64,000 nt of DNA from Irpex lacteus (taxonomy: Eukaryota; Basidiomycota; Agaricomycetes; Polyporales; Irpicaceae). The notes below the pieces were generated by a model, which did no database searches, was not told the origin of the DNA, and saw only the letters and a program-made list of their open reading frames with translations. Position 1 is the stretch's first letter, and every line of letters begins with the position of its first letter. Both the position numbers and the translations under genes were made by a program. Positions 46,208 to 56,077 of the stretch are shown here, piece after piece. The stretch lies in NCBI GenBank assembly GCA_001986395.2, contig MQVO02000044.1, forward strand, positions 62,001 through 126,000, given 5' to 3'.

Positions 46208-48604
46208 ATGACGACCACAGAATCTCGTAGTCGTGCTGCAGCCACCTACGCCAACCAACTCTTACCGTTTGGACACGGCTATCCTCTATGGTTTCCGGAA
46301 CCCAAGCCGAATAAACCTGTTCGCATTGGCGATGTCGGATGGATCGAGAACGGCTCCTTCTTTTGTCTCTTCAATGCGATGCTACCCGCAAACAGCCGCG
46401 CGAATCGAAGAGGAGTGCCAGATGGGTTTCAGCCCCTACACATTGATATCGCAGAGTTTATAGAAAAAAGAGATGGATACATGCCTGCTGGAGACATACA
46501 TAGCAAGACGGTTCGGCGTACTACCATTGCCGCTGGCGTCGGCGCTGGAGAGAGGTCTGTAGCATTCGTTCATAGACGCTGTCAATTGTTTGTCTTACTG
46601 ATGTTATCATTGGTGACGCCGCAAGCTTAACCTCGCGGTTTAAATTTGCTTGTACGTGCAGCAAAGGAGCGGTTCTGGTTATTCACGGCGGGCCCGCCGT
46701 CCAAGAATTGCTTCGACCTCATGCAGATGTGTTGCCATACATGCGCAGGCATCACATGTCGTGGCACGCGTTTGCTACGAAACTGAAGCACCCCGTAAAG
46801 CCAGAGGACATCTTTCTGGTTTATGGAACGGTCAAAGCAAACGCGTGGGCCGTCGCGGCCTTCACTGACGAGTCTAGAGACCAATCTTTGGAGCTAAAGG
46901 TGGCAGGTGGGGCTTTGGGTAACGTTGGCGCCTCAATTCAGTTCTCGATGGATAATTCGATGTCCGTTGAGCGTCGCACGAGCCCAAAACGGATCGCCAA
47001 ACCCGGCCAACCCTCTATCGTTAACGATCAATGCCTATTCGTATCCCGATACAAACTCAGACGTCGAGAGGTTAAGACGCGGGCATTGTGGAAGAAAATC
47101 GAGGCATTGCTATGGAATCGTAGCGCAAAGCCTCGAGTGGACAAAGAGCCTAGCCTGCCGGGAGGGATCACAGAAACGGAGCACGACGAATATGACCTGG
47201 AGAATGACTCGTCGAACACGCAAGTACGAAGTCAGCCCCTTCACAGGATACGCGACAGAAACTGATTTTCCCCAGGTATCCGATCCGCTGGAAAGCGTCT
47301 TGGATTATATCCTGGAGGTTGTTAGCTTGACATATCTCATATAGTCATACATTAACACCGCGCTCGCAGAACTCTGACTGCAAGGTTGCTTTCGCGTCTG
47401 ATGACATTATTATGTCACTACATAGGGTGCGTAATTGTCCAGAGTTCGTATTCAGATCGATGATAAGTCTCTGAACTTCAGGCTGGGTACGATTCAAGTG
47501 CAGAGAATATAAAGAAAACTTTGGACAGTCTGCGAGAGTATGCGCATATGCGCCTTTCTCCCGACGATGGTAAGCATCTTTCACATCGTTGATGCCAGTA
47601 ATACAGCTCCAAGTTTCGACGTTCACTCAAACTATATACTAGTTGGCTCGCTAGATTTAGGCGATCTTCCTGAGATAACACCACCTGTAGTGGATGAAAG
47701 TCGCTACAGTGCCAGGCCAGATCCTGTCAGGAGACAACTAACCTCTATTCAAGGCGACGAGTCACTCTCACCGCCTCCATACTCCTCTCGAAGTCTCACT
47801 TGGCCAAAGATTGGTGCCCGAGGGAAAACATTGCAACCTGATGTGCTGAGCAAGTCATTTAGCAGCCCGGCGCCCATCACTGGTAATGCCTACGGACGAC
47901 AGGCAGACGGTATTGTCATCCGAAAACCCCTTCGCTTTCGCCAGAAAGAAGACGGACAGCCCCCCAGTGTAGCCGATGTGCTATCATACAAGGCCAGTCT
48001 TGACACAAATGACCTACCTAATAAGGCTGGTTTCCAGAATGCAATGATAAAAATAGTGGTGAGTGTCATTTACCGGATATTACTTACACTACGAGTACGC
48101 GTTTGCTGATGATCTCTTAGCTCCCTAAGCATGAGCCGTACATTTTCCCCTTACCTAAGCGGCGTAAGGGTGGAAAATCAATGTGGCCTCAAACACGTAC
48201 GCAGGTGCTAAAAGGTGTAGCACAGGTAGTACAGAAATATTTGCGGGTAAGCGTCTCCACCGTACTGCGAAAGACCGTGACCATGATATTCTGACATGTT
48301 TCCATCGTAGACAATCGACAATCCTTCGGCCCAGAAACGTCTCGGCGTGGAACTAGAGACCGAAAAACTCTGTATCTCAGGTCTGCGTTACGTGGAAGGC
48401 AAACTATGGGAGGTCGAGATTGAGCGTCGCGTCCCACAATTCCAGGACCCCATGCTTGCCTATACCTTGCAAAGATTCATGAAGGCGAATTTCCATTTGA
48501 CTGTGTTTCTCCTGATATTCATGTGCAGCATCTTGACCTCGATCGCCACTGTCTACTTTGCCAGTCGGAGACCGCAAGCATCTGGGTCAATTCAAGTATC
48601 ATAG
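46208..48604 (+). CDS. tail-anchored member of the lineage-specific family, paralogue 3
   Basis: Eight exons (46208-46554, 46626-47223, 47276-47317, 47370-47426, 47482-47569, 47661-48058, 48121-48246, 48311-48604) give 649 aa in phase. The family domain is clear: YANQLLPFGHGYPLWFPEP, RIGDVGWIENGSF, RGVPDGFQPL, KGAVLVIHGGPAVQ, HHMSWHAFATKL, EDIFLVYGTVKANAWAVAAF and CLFVSRYK. Exons 3 and 4 are again 42 and 57 nt; exon 5 is 88 nt, two codons longer than in the others. A Pro/Ser-rich region follows, then a part shared with paralogue 1 (LGVELETEKLCISGLRYVEG against LEYLYLAGLHRVSD). The end is a membrane segment (FHLTVFLLIFMCSILTSIAT) and a short tail. It is probably tail-anchored with its N-terminus in the cytosol. 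Function unknown. Confidence 0.75.
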
Positions 48605-48954
48605 TCGCTTAGTTAGGAGATCGCACTCAAATAGATTCTTCATCGTTACCCTGTATATGTAATATACGAAGCCCAATGCATATAATGTCTCGGACTGTCA
48701 GCGAATGCGGTTGTGTGGCAGGAAGCTTGAAACATATTTGAACTTTACTTAAGCTTGATGTGGAACGTTGCTGCCCCAGCACATCATGCGCACGGTGCAG
48801 TGAACAAACTCAGCCAAATTTGGCATTGCACTGCACCCGGATTTCGGCCACGACCGCCACATACGACCGCTCTCCCATATGGCTCTTCCTCTTCTCATGC
48901 ATCCTCCATCATTGTCTGCACATGTATTTACTTATCGCTTCTCAAACGACAGAA
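48605..48954. other. intergenic region after paralogue 3
   Basis: 3' region of paralogue 3; nothing further is supported before the inverted duplication begins near 48.96 kb. Confidence 0.35.
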
Positions 48955-49199
48955 CTCAGCTTTATCCTTCAACACTTCGACGCAAGAGTCGGGCGAGTTG
49001 TCGCACTCGACTCATGGACTCACAGACATCTCGAAGCCTTGCGTGCGTTCTCTGATGGTTTTATCGACAAGAACGATGCTTCTTCTGCCCCTTGCGTACT
49101 CTTTAGTAGCGAACGTGAACGTGGAGAACATACCGGGACTACGTCAAGTGGTACGAGGACGTCTATCTTCTCGTGTTCTCTCGGTGCCGTCTCGAGAAT

Positions 49200-49212
49200 A
49201 AACTGGATGGGG
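49200..49212. repeat. target-site duplication, 3' side of the LINE
   Basis: AAACTGGATGGGG stands directly before the T run that is the poly(A) tail of the minus-strand LINE. The same 13 bases recur at 55352-55364. Confidence 0.85.
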
Positions 49213-49376
49213 TTTTTTTTTTTTTTTTTTTAAATCAGTTGAATATCGTCAGCTAAGCTAGGGACGAGAGTACAAGAGGGAACGGTATAACGAACTAAAC
49301 TACCGCTACGAGGATGACTTGAAGTCGCGACACGCGGAAGACCGCATTAACGGGCGTGCTGTTACAGTATGTAAAG

Positions 49377-52300
49377 CTACAAAGGTGCATCGTCGAATGA
49401 GAATGCGGAAGGATTGTCTTTGAGAAAAGTGAGAAAGAGAGAGTCAGGATGTGCCGAGTTTTTCAGGAACTCCAAGAAGTTGCGTCGCGGCCGCCGGTAT
49501 CGCGTGCACTCGTTCAGGATGTGTGCTCGGGTTTGGTAGACACCGCATGTATTGCAGGTTGTCGAAGTGCCGGGGAAAAAGCGCTGGCGGAACTCTCCTA
49601 TGGGAGCGTGGCAGAGGATCGCGCGGGATGCGCGTGCAACGAGGTCGTTGGATTTGAACCGGGCGAGGAATGGTCCTCCTTTGTGAGTGTTGGGTTTGAG
49701 GGGAGCGCGTCCACGAAGGAAGTGGTGGCCGGTGTAGGAGCGATGTGCGCACATTTTGGCCCATGCCTCGAGTGCCTTTTTCTTTGTGTGTTGTCTTACC
49801 CAGGCCACAGACGTGTATTGAGCGGGGTTGGGCTGGTTTAGAGCGTTTCGGGCGTCTCGATCGACGAGCTCGTTTTGAGTGATGCCTACGTGTCCTGGAC
49901 ACCAGTGCATGTGTAAGTGTGCTGCTGGGTTGATAGTGAACCAGTGACGAAGTTTGGAGGATAAGGATATGGAGGCAAATTGTGCGGAATGAGTGTTAAC
50001 GTCGAATATGGACTGCACTGCTGATTGGCTGTCCGCAAATATGTGGAGGTCGGTGGTTGTTTTTTCGATGCCTCGGCTGATGCAAGCTGCAAGAGCGAGT
50101 ATTTCTGCATCGTAGGCTGTGGCTTCCGTGAAAACGAATGCGGAAGAGGCACTGAGGGTTTGACCTGTGTAGAGGCGATAGGCGGCGGCGGCGACATCTG
50201 GAGTTCCTGGTCGGGCGGATCCATCGGTGAAGCCAAAAACCATCAAAGGTGAGTTTGAAAGGTGCGAAATAAACGTGCGAAGGTTATTTAGCCATGGAGA
50301 GAATTCGTCTGAAGATTTTTTGGGGTGTGGGGGGTCAAATGAAATGCGCGAAGAAAACATGTCAAGGAGACGGGCTCCAGGCTGGAGTTCTGGGTGGGCG
50401 TAGGCGGTGGGCTCGAGAGAGGGGTGTTTGAACTGATGTGCTATTTGCAAAGGGAGTTGAGAGTGGGGGAGGATGTTGCGGATTGGGAACCCGATGGTGT
50501 AGGAAGTGTCTCGATAGGCGGAGGGGTTTGCAGCTGCAGAGACGATATGACTGTTGGGGAGACGTTGGAAGCGAAGAATTGAGCGTTCAAAGAGTCGTCG
50601 GATATGGAGGTGCATGGGGAGGAGGCCAGCGAGTATCTCCATGCCACCGATGGGAGAGGTTCTGAAAGCGCCAAGGATCCACCGCGCTGCAGCAGATTGA
50701 GCACGGGAGAGCATAGCGATGAGAGATTTCTGTGGCTTGCGGGGATTGTACCAGAGTCGGAAGCCATAGGTGAGAATGGGGAGAACGCAGGAGATGTAGA
50801 GGCGGCGTTTTTGATCTGGAGCTAAGCCGCGATTTGAGTTGCCCAGTAGCGGATATCCTCGTACTGTGCTGAGAGCTTTAGTGGAGTAGTAGCGGACGTG
50901 ATAGCGGAAGTTGAGCGATGAGTCAAAGAAGAATCCTAGATAGCGCCACACTCGCTGTGGTTGAAGGGTGACTGTTGCGCCGTCAAGGGTAATGGAAAGG
51001 GAGGGGAGGGGGCCTGAGAAGCGTGGGCGAGGGAAATGGCAGAGTTCGAGTTTGTCAAGTTCTAAGACGATGCCGATCTGCTTAAACGCAGAGACAATGC
51101 GTGGGTAGAGGAAGTTGAGTAGGAAGATGTTGGTTCCCAGTGAATCGGTGGATATTACAAGTGTTCCATCATCAACGAAGAAGAGGAGTGAGGTGCGGAG
51201 GATACTAGTGGGAGCGGGAAGGAGGCGTGAAATGAGGAACAGGGCCGGAAGAATTGAGAGGGCCGCAAAGAGCGATGAGAGGCAGGAGCCTTGGCCAACA
51301 CCGACGGTGCAATCGACGGGTTCAGACAGTTTGTCAGACCATCTGAATTGAGTGCTGCGGCCGGCTAAGTATGACTCAACCAGCTTGCAAAGGGAGGACG
51401 AGAATCCTAGCCGCCTGAGAATGGTGACTAGGAGAAGGTGGTTGACGGAGGGGTAGAATTGTGCGATGTCCATGGCTAGACACGTAGAGTGTAGTCCAGC
51501 GTCACGGGCAGCTCGGAGATGGTGTGTCAAGAGGAGGCCTGCGTCGTCCGTGGAGTGCAAGCGTACGCCTCCGCATTGTGAAGGGTGCAGCAGTTGGTGG
51601 CGGATGCAGTCGTATTGCATGCGGTTCGCAATCATCTTCTCGCAGAGCTTGCCGACGCAGCTGAGTAAGACGATGGGGCGATAGGCTTTGAGGATGGAAT
51701 AGTCGGGTTTCTTGGGTTTCGGGATGATGATGGTGACCGAGGACTTGAATTGGGATGGCCAAAAGGAGTGCTGGACGCATGCATTGAATACACGTAGTAG
51801 GTAGTCCTCGATGGAGTGGTCTTGGCATAGGAACTTGATGATTGGCCAGGTAAGGTGGTCGGGGCCAGGGGCTGAACGTGATGAGGTGCCTGCGAGGGCG
51901 TCACGCAGTTCCTTGGTTGAGAAGGGGGGGAAGGCGCGTTCTTCTCTTTGCGGGAGGCAGTTGACAGCTGATAGGTCCACTGGCCGATCCTGCGCAGAGT
52001 AGAATTGATCCGCGCAGCTATGGACGAAGTGGTTGAAGGAGTGGATGATGTTGCCGTTACGGTCTTGAATATGCGAGACCGTGGAGATGGGACGGGGCTT
52101 GGACCAAGCGGTGAGGTCCCATGTGCGTTTCTTGGCGACCATTTCGGCGATGACAGCGTCGAAGTACTGCCGCTTTGCAGCGCGTACTGCGGCGAAGAAC
52201 GCCCACCGGTCTTCGAGAAGGTTTGATGCACGGAACTTAGCAAGTGCACGACGGCACTCCTCGTTCCACCAAGGCTTGGAGTGACTTGAGATTTTGGGCA

Positions 52301-53228
52301 TTTGCGCGTGTCGGTCAAAGGCCTCCTGGATGGACGTGAAGAGTGATGTTAGTGATGTTTCGATTTCAGCGAGAGAAGATAGAGAATCGTTGGTGTGTTG
52401 TGTAAAAGCTTCAAGCACGTCGCTGATGAAGTCAGCTTCTTCTTCTGAACCCGGCTTTATTCGTGGAGTGGCAACGTATGCCGGAACAGTAGGAATATCA
52501 ATGATAAGTACAGCATGGTCGGAGCCCATGCGGGAATTGGGATCAATAGTAAGAGAAGTAAGGGGATGGTCTACTAGCTCGGAGCTGAGCCAAGCCAGGT
52601 CGATGACCGAAGGTTGGAAGGAGTGACGATGTGGGAAGTGGGTGAAGACGTCAGGTGTGTTAAGAAGGGACACCTGCACATCCGGCATGAAGTCGATGAT
52701 GTCTTGGGCGTGCGCGTCGTTGCGGCGCGCGGACTCCCACAGCATGTGATGAGAGTTGAAGTCACCAGCGATGAGGGTGAAGGGAGGGAGGTGGTGGGAC
52801 TGGATGAGTGCTTTGGTCCCTTCATGGGTGTCTGGATGGCTGTAGACGTTAAGGAAGAAGCGTTCAGTGTCTCCAAACATGAGAGAGAAGCAAAGAAGGT
52901 GCGGGTGGGAAATGATGTCATGTCTTGTGCGAGGGTTAGCTCCTCTCCAGCGGTGGTTGACGTAACATGCCACTCGGGCGTTGTGGATATCACGTACTTC
53001 AAGTAGAAGCCAGTCGGCGGGCTGTGCTTGAGTTCCGAAGAACTCATCACCATCTGGGTTTGTTGGTGACGGTACGTGCTTGAGCACGGAGTAAGATGGT
53101 TCCTGAATGAAAATAGCATCAGCAAACAGAAAGTGCTGCAGCGCTGCTGCAGTGTTATTTGCGGTATGATTAGCATTAAATGAAATAACGCGAAATACTT
53201 GCGGGTTATACTGAGTAACGTTGGCCAT
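49377..53228 (-). CDS. LINE ORF2: endonuclease, reverse transcriptase and RNase H
   Basis: A single 1,283-aa frame. The N-terminal part is an APE-like endonuclease (FRVISFNANH near 15, FIQEPSY, LIAGDFNSHH near 158, GSDHAVL near 238) that nicks the target. The reverse transcriptase follows: TIIIPKPKKPDYSILKAYRP, MDIAQFYPSVN near 589, VGVGQGSCLS, and the catalytic FVDDGTLVIS near 688. An RNase H domain starts at FGFTDGSARPG near 1004, with YDAEILAL, FADSQSAV and HWCPGHVGITQNELVDRDA, so Asp, Glu, Asp and the late His and Asp are all there. A CCHC-like zinc motif ends the protein (CNTCGVYQTRAHILNEC near 1229). The start codon lies six bases after the ORF1 stop and in the same frame. Neighbouring host genes have many introns; this one has none. 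Confidence 0.93.
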   Translation of the reverse strand: MANVTQYNPQVFRVISFNANHTANNTAAALQHFLFADAIFIQEPSYSVLKHVPSPTNPDGDEFFGTQAQPADWLLLEVRDIHNARVACYVNHRWRGANPRTRHDIISHPHLLCFSLMFGDTERFFLNVYSHPDTHEGTKALIQSHHLPPFTLIAGDFNSHHMLWESARRNDAHAQDIIDFMPDVQVSLLNTPDVFTHFPHRHSFQPSVIDLAWLSSELVDHPLTSLTIDPNSRMGSDHAVLIIDIPTVPAYVATPRIKPGSEEEADFISDVLEAFTQHTNDSLSSLAEIETSLTSLFTSIQEAFDRHAQMPKISSHSKPWWNEECRRALAKFRASNLLEDRWAFFAAVRAAKRQYFDAVIAEMVAKKRTWDLTAWSKPRPISTVSHIQDRNGNIIHSFNHFVHSCADQFYSAQDRPVDLSAVNCLPQREERAFPPFSTKELRDALAGTSSRSAPGPDHLTWPIIKFLCQDHSIEDYLLRVFNACVQHSFWPSQFKSSVTIIIPKPKKPDYSILKAYRPIVLLSCVGKLCEKMIANRMQYDCIRHQLLHPSQCGGVRLHSTDDAGLLLTHHLRAARDAGLHSTCLAMDIAQFYPSVNHLLLVTILRRLGFSSSLCKLVESYLAGRSTQFRWSDKLSEPVDCTVGVGQGSCLSSLFAALSILPALFLISRLLPAPTSILRTSLLFFVDDGTLVISTDSLGTNIFLLNFLYPRIVSAFKQIGIVLELDKLELCHFPRPRFSGPLPSLSITLDGATVTLQPQRVWRYLGFFFDSSLNFRYHVRYYSTKALSTVRGYPLLGNSNRGLAPDQKRRLYISCVLPILTYGFRLWYNPRKPQKSLIAMLSRAQSAAARWILGAFRTSPIGGMEILAGLLPMHLHIRRLFERSILRFQRLPNSHIVSAAANPSAYRDTSYTIGFPIRNILPHSQLPLQIAHQFKHPSLEPTAYAHPELQPGARLLDMFSSRISFDPPHPKKSSDEFSPWLNNLRTFISHLSNSPLMVFGFTDGSARPGTPDVAAAAYRLYTGQTLSASSAFVFTEATAYDAEILALAACISRGIEKTTTDLHIFADSQSAVQSIFDVNTHSAQFASISLSSKLRHWFTINPAAHLHMHWCPGHVGITQNELVDRDARNALNQPNPAQYTSVAWVRQHTKKKALEAWAKMCAHRSYTGHHFLRGRAPLKPNTHKGGPFLARFKSNDLVARASRAILCHAPIGEFRQRFFPGTSTTCNTCGVYQTRAHILNECTRYRRPRRNFLEFLKNSAHPDSLFLTFLKDNPSAFSFDDAPL

Positions 53229-53234
53229 GGGTAC

Positions 53235-55127
53235 TCAGTTAGTGATCCGGCCCATGCCAATGCGTTGGCCGCGTTTGGCTTTGGCGAGCCGGGCGGCCTG
53301 TTGGCGGAGGTCGATGTGAGGGATGTTGCGAGCTGCTTGGGTTGCAGCTGCGGGAGGATGGGCTTCAATCCATTCGCGATCACGACGGTGCTGGAAGTAG
53401 GTGCAAGCAGGAGAGTCAGCGCGGTGTGCTTCATTGCAGTTAAAACACTTAGCGGGAGCGTTGGCCGCTACTCGGTCGTGCTCGCGCTCGTCATGCGCCT
53501 GGGCACAGATGGGGCATCGGACGACGGGTGAGCGGCAGATTTGGGAGGAGTGGCCCCAGCGCTGGCAGATGGCGCAGCGAGGGACCGCAGGGCGGAAGTT
53601 GTGAGCTTGGACAGCTCGACACACAGAGCCGTTGATGTATACCACTTGCCGCATGATCTGGCGCATGCAGCGGGAGGTGGAGCTATCGTGGAAGTCAACA
53701 AAAACGTTACCGTAGGTAGAGCCTTCCGCGATCTGAACACGCGGGTTGCCAATGAGAGTGATGCCATCGTAGGCTGGCTGAGAGAGGAGAGATTGGCGGA
53801 TCTGTTCAACAGAAGCGGGGGAGTTAGCAGCAGATGGGTCAGGGAAAGGGACACGCCTGTATAAGACTCCGTTACGGAATCGGAATTTTGATACCACAGG
53901 CTGAGCAGCGTTGAGCCCAGGGCACTGATTCCAGAAGTTCTCGACGAGCATTTCGGTGCCGTCGATAGGAGAGGTACGGAATTGGATATGTAGGGTGTTG
54001 CTCATCCATCGTACGAAGAGTACGTCAGGAGCGTCCTCCGGTAGGCGTTCGTCCATCTTGGCGTTCTCGTACAGCAGGGCGAACTCGCTCAACAGAGCTT
54101 GGTCGTTGGGGATCTGAGAAACATTAACATGAGTACCTTCCGCAGGTTTTACCGTTATGACTTTCGAGGCGCCGCGAGGGGCGTGCTTGGGAGTGGCGCG
54201 ATTGGCGGGGCGAGTTGGGGCCATGCGTGAGGCCATATCGAATATGGTTGCGGCGGGCGCATCAGGCATCGCCGCAGTGAGCATCCTGGCTGTGTCGAGG
54301 ACAACGTTTGATGCGTTGGGGTTCTTGACTACTTGAGCGAAAGTGGGAGGAGGGCGAGTGGCGATCGGAATTGGGGGCGGTGTATTATGCGCCGGGGCGA
54401 ATGGAAGGGTGGTCTGGACAGTGTGGTGAGTTGGGACGCCGCCAATGCGCATGGCGCGCCTTGCAGCCGTGGCGGGCGGGACTTGGCGAGTGGGAATGGG
54501 AGCGGATGCTGGTGCGCTAGGTTGTGCAGCGGGACGAGGGAAAGCAGCTGATGGGGATGGTTGAGGGCGAACTGGCTCTGAGACGTTGGTACGCACACGT
54601 ATATCATTGTCTACAATAGAGTTCCATTGATTTACGAGCGTGCGAATGTTGTTGTAGATGGGAGTGATGGTGTTATCGAACGAGGTAGCGTCGCCCGCGA
54701 GGTTGCGAATGCGGCCAATGACACGGGGTTCAGTGATGAACGCAGCAAGAGTGGACAGGGTGGTGGCAAAGACGGGGAGCGATTCGGTCACTTGCTCATC
54801 GTTTGCGTATGCGACGTATGCGCCAAAAGGGGGAGAGTAGTCGTCGTCCAGAGGTTGATCCTCGGTTTCTGGACCAAAGAGATCGATATCGTGGGGTTCC
54901 TCGGATCCGGGCGCTCCGGGACCAAGAGCGTCGGGACCGATGGAAACTTGTGGAACTTGAGGCGGGACGAAGGGGGGTGCTTGTGAAGGCTGGCCTTCAA
55001 GGCTACCAGGAGAGGGGAGACGTGGGAGGGTTCTGAAGTCGTCACGAGGAGGGGTATATTCGAGGCTGATGCTAGAGGCGCGAGATATGCCAGGAGGCAC
55101 ATCCGCTCCCGGGGGCGAATCTGACAT
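53235..55127 (-). CDS. LINE ORF1: Gag-like RNA-binding protein with zinc knuckles
   Basis: A 630-aa frame upstream of ORF2. The first 300 residues are rich in Pro and Ala and look disordered. A folded middle part follows (ALLSEFALLYENAKMDERLP, DVLFVRWMSNTLHIQFR, MLVENFWNQCPGLNAAQPV), typical of Tad/I ORF1 RNA-binding regions. Three cysteine-histidine knuckles sit near the C-terminus: CAICQRWGHSSQIC, CPICAQAHDEREH and CFNCNEAHRADSPAC. The end is basic (RLAKAKRGQRIGMGRITN). The protein should bind the element RNA and assist reverse transcription. It ends in TGA, followed by GTACCC and the ORF2 start codon in the same frame, so ORF2 is probably made by reinitiation or read-through. Confidence 0.9.
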   Translation of the reverse strand: MSDSPPGADVPPGISRASSISLEYTPPRDDFRTLPRLPSPGSLEGQPSQAPPFVPPQVPQVSIGPDALGPGAPGSEEPHDIDLFGPETEDQPLDDDYSPPFGAYVAYANDEQVTESLPVFATTLSTLAAFITEPRVIGRIRNLAGDATSFDNTITPIYNNIRTLVNQWNSIVDNDIRVRTNVSEPVRPQPSPSAAFPRPAAQPSAPASAPIPTRQVPPATAARRAMRIGGVPTHHTVQTTLPFAPAHNTPPPIPIATRPPPTFAQVVKNPNASNVVLDTARMLTAAMPDAPAATIFDMASRMAPTRPANRATPKHAPRGASKVITVKPAEGTHVNVSQIPNDQALLSEFALLYENAKMDERLPEDAPDVLFVRWMSNTLHIQFRTSPIDGTEMLVENFWNQCPGLNAAQPVVSKFRFRNGVLYRRVPFPDPSAANSPASVEQIRQSLLSQPAYDGITLIGNPRVQIAEGSTYGNVFVDFHDSSTSRCMRQIMRQVVYINGSVCRAVQAHNFRPAVPRCAICQRWGHSSQICRSPVVRCPICAQAHDEREHDRVAANAPAKCFNCNEAHRADSPACTYFQHRRDREWIEAHPPAAATQAARNIPHIDLRQQAARLAKAKRGQRIGMGRITN

Positions 55128-55351
55128 GTGAGCGAAGGTTGATTGACAAAAGGGTCCGGGTTGAATTGAGAAGCCTGGTAAGTTGGATTCTTTGAAGGGG
55201 GTTATTCACGCGGTGTTGGAGTAGTAGAATGGGATTCCTGTGAAGCTGAAGAACTCGCAGGGGGGAAAGGAAGTGGGGTGGTGTCGAGGGAAGCAGTGAA
55301 TAGACCGTGGGAAATTTCCGGATGGTGATGGTACGGGTTCAAAAAGAGTTG

Positions 55352-55364
55352 AAACTGGATGGGG
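55352..55364. repeat. target-site duplication, 5' side of the LINE
   Basis: AAACTGGATGGGG, identical to 49200-49212, followed by TTACGTG. Arm 1 of the inverted duplication carries the related uninterrupted sequence GACTGGATAGGGAGTTATTACGTGG. Confidence 0.85.
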
Positions 55365-55987
55365 TTACGTGAAGGATACACGTTCGCTGCGCAATTGCAA
55401 CGTCGTCGACTCTCGAAGATGTAAAGTCAGAAGGAGGTTGAGTTTGTATCGCCGTTGCCAGCATTGTTGAACGTGCCTGCATAGGCAGAGGCATGGCGTT
55501 TCCTACTCTCAGATCAGGAGCTCGAGTCGACGCTGGTTATTTGACCCCGCGCATGCGCATGAGATGGCAAGTATTCGCATTGTTTACAGTATACCGTGAC
55601 ATCTCTTCACCTGATCATCGATCATTATCATCGTCTCAACAGCACATACGTATTGTTCATCCTGCGCTCTATCCTGAGTTTATCTCTAGCGGAGCATATG
55701 GAACTTGCTCGTAATACTGGTCGCAGCATGCATCCTCTGAGCGCGACGCCATCTTGACCATATGGATTGACTGTGGCCCACTGTCCGACAGGCTTCAGTT
55801 TTGCCGACACTACGCTCTGCTCGTAGGTGCAAGTGCCGTCTTCTCTCTTCCTCTATACTCATAATTGTCAGGTCACCATGTGGCAGAACACACATGTGCG
55901 TTCCTTATTCACTATGTTCTATGATCTACTCACTCAAGCTTCTCCGACCGACCCCTCTTCAGCAGCCGCCTTTGGCTCGGCTCAAAG

Positions 55988-55995
55988 TATATATG
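55988..55995 (+). promoter_or_regulatory. TATA box of RNase copy 2
   Basis: TATATATG lies 90 bp before the RNase start codon at 56078, at nearly the distance seen in copy 1. Confidence 0.6.
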
Positions 55996-56077
55996 CAGTC
56001 GTCCAACCCATGAAACTCTCCGCTAGCCAGCCTACTCGCTCACCACTCTCCTCCCTCGCACCCCTATCCTCTACGAG

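Larger units (their letters stand above)
49213..55351 (-). mobile_element. full-length Tad/I-type non-LTR retrotransposon (LINE)
   Basis: The element is about 6.1 kb, transcribed from the minus strand. Its 3' end is a 19-nt poly(A) tail (T run at 49213-49231), and it is bounded by a perfect 13-bp target-site duplication at 49200-49212 and 55352-55364. It has a 5' UTR of about 224 bp, ORF1 (53235-55127), ORF2 (49377-53228) and a 3' UTR of about 145 bp. Both frames are open from end to end. Intact ORFs, an intact tail and an undamaged duplication point to a recent insertion and possibly an active element. The order endonuclease, reverse transcriptase, RNase H with a three-knuckle ORF1 fits the Tad or I group; the clade was not tested. 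Confidence 0.93.

Noticed and set aside
48760..49233. 157-codon plus-strand frame ending in a Phe run
   Set aside because: The end is just the T run of the LINE tail, and the rest matches the non-coding upstream arm of the RNase duplication with indels.
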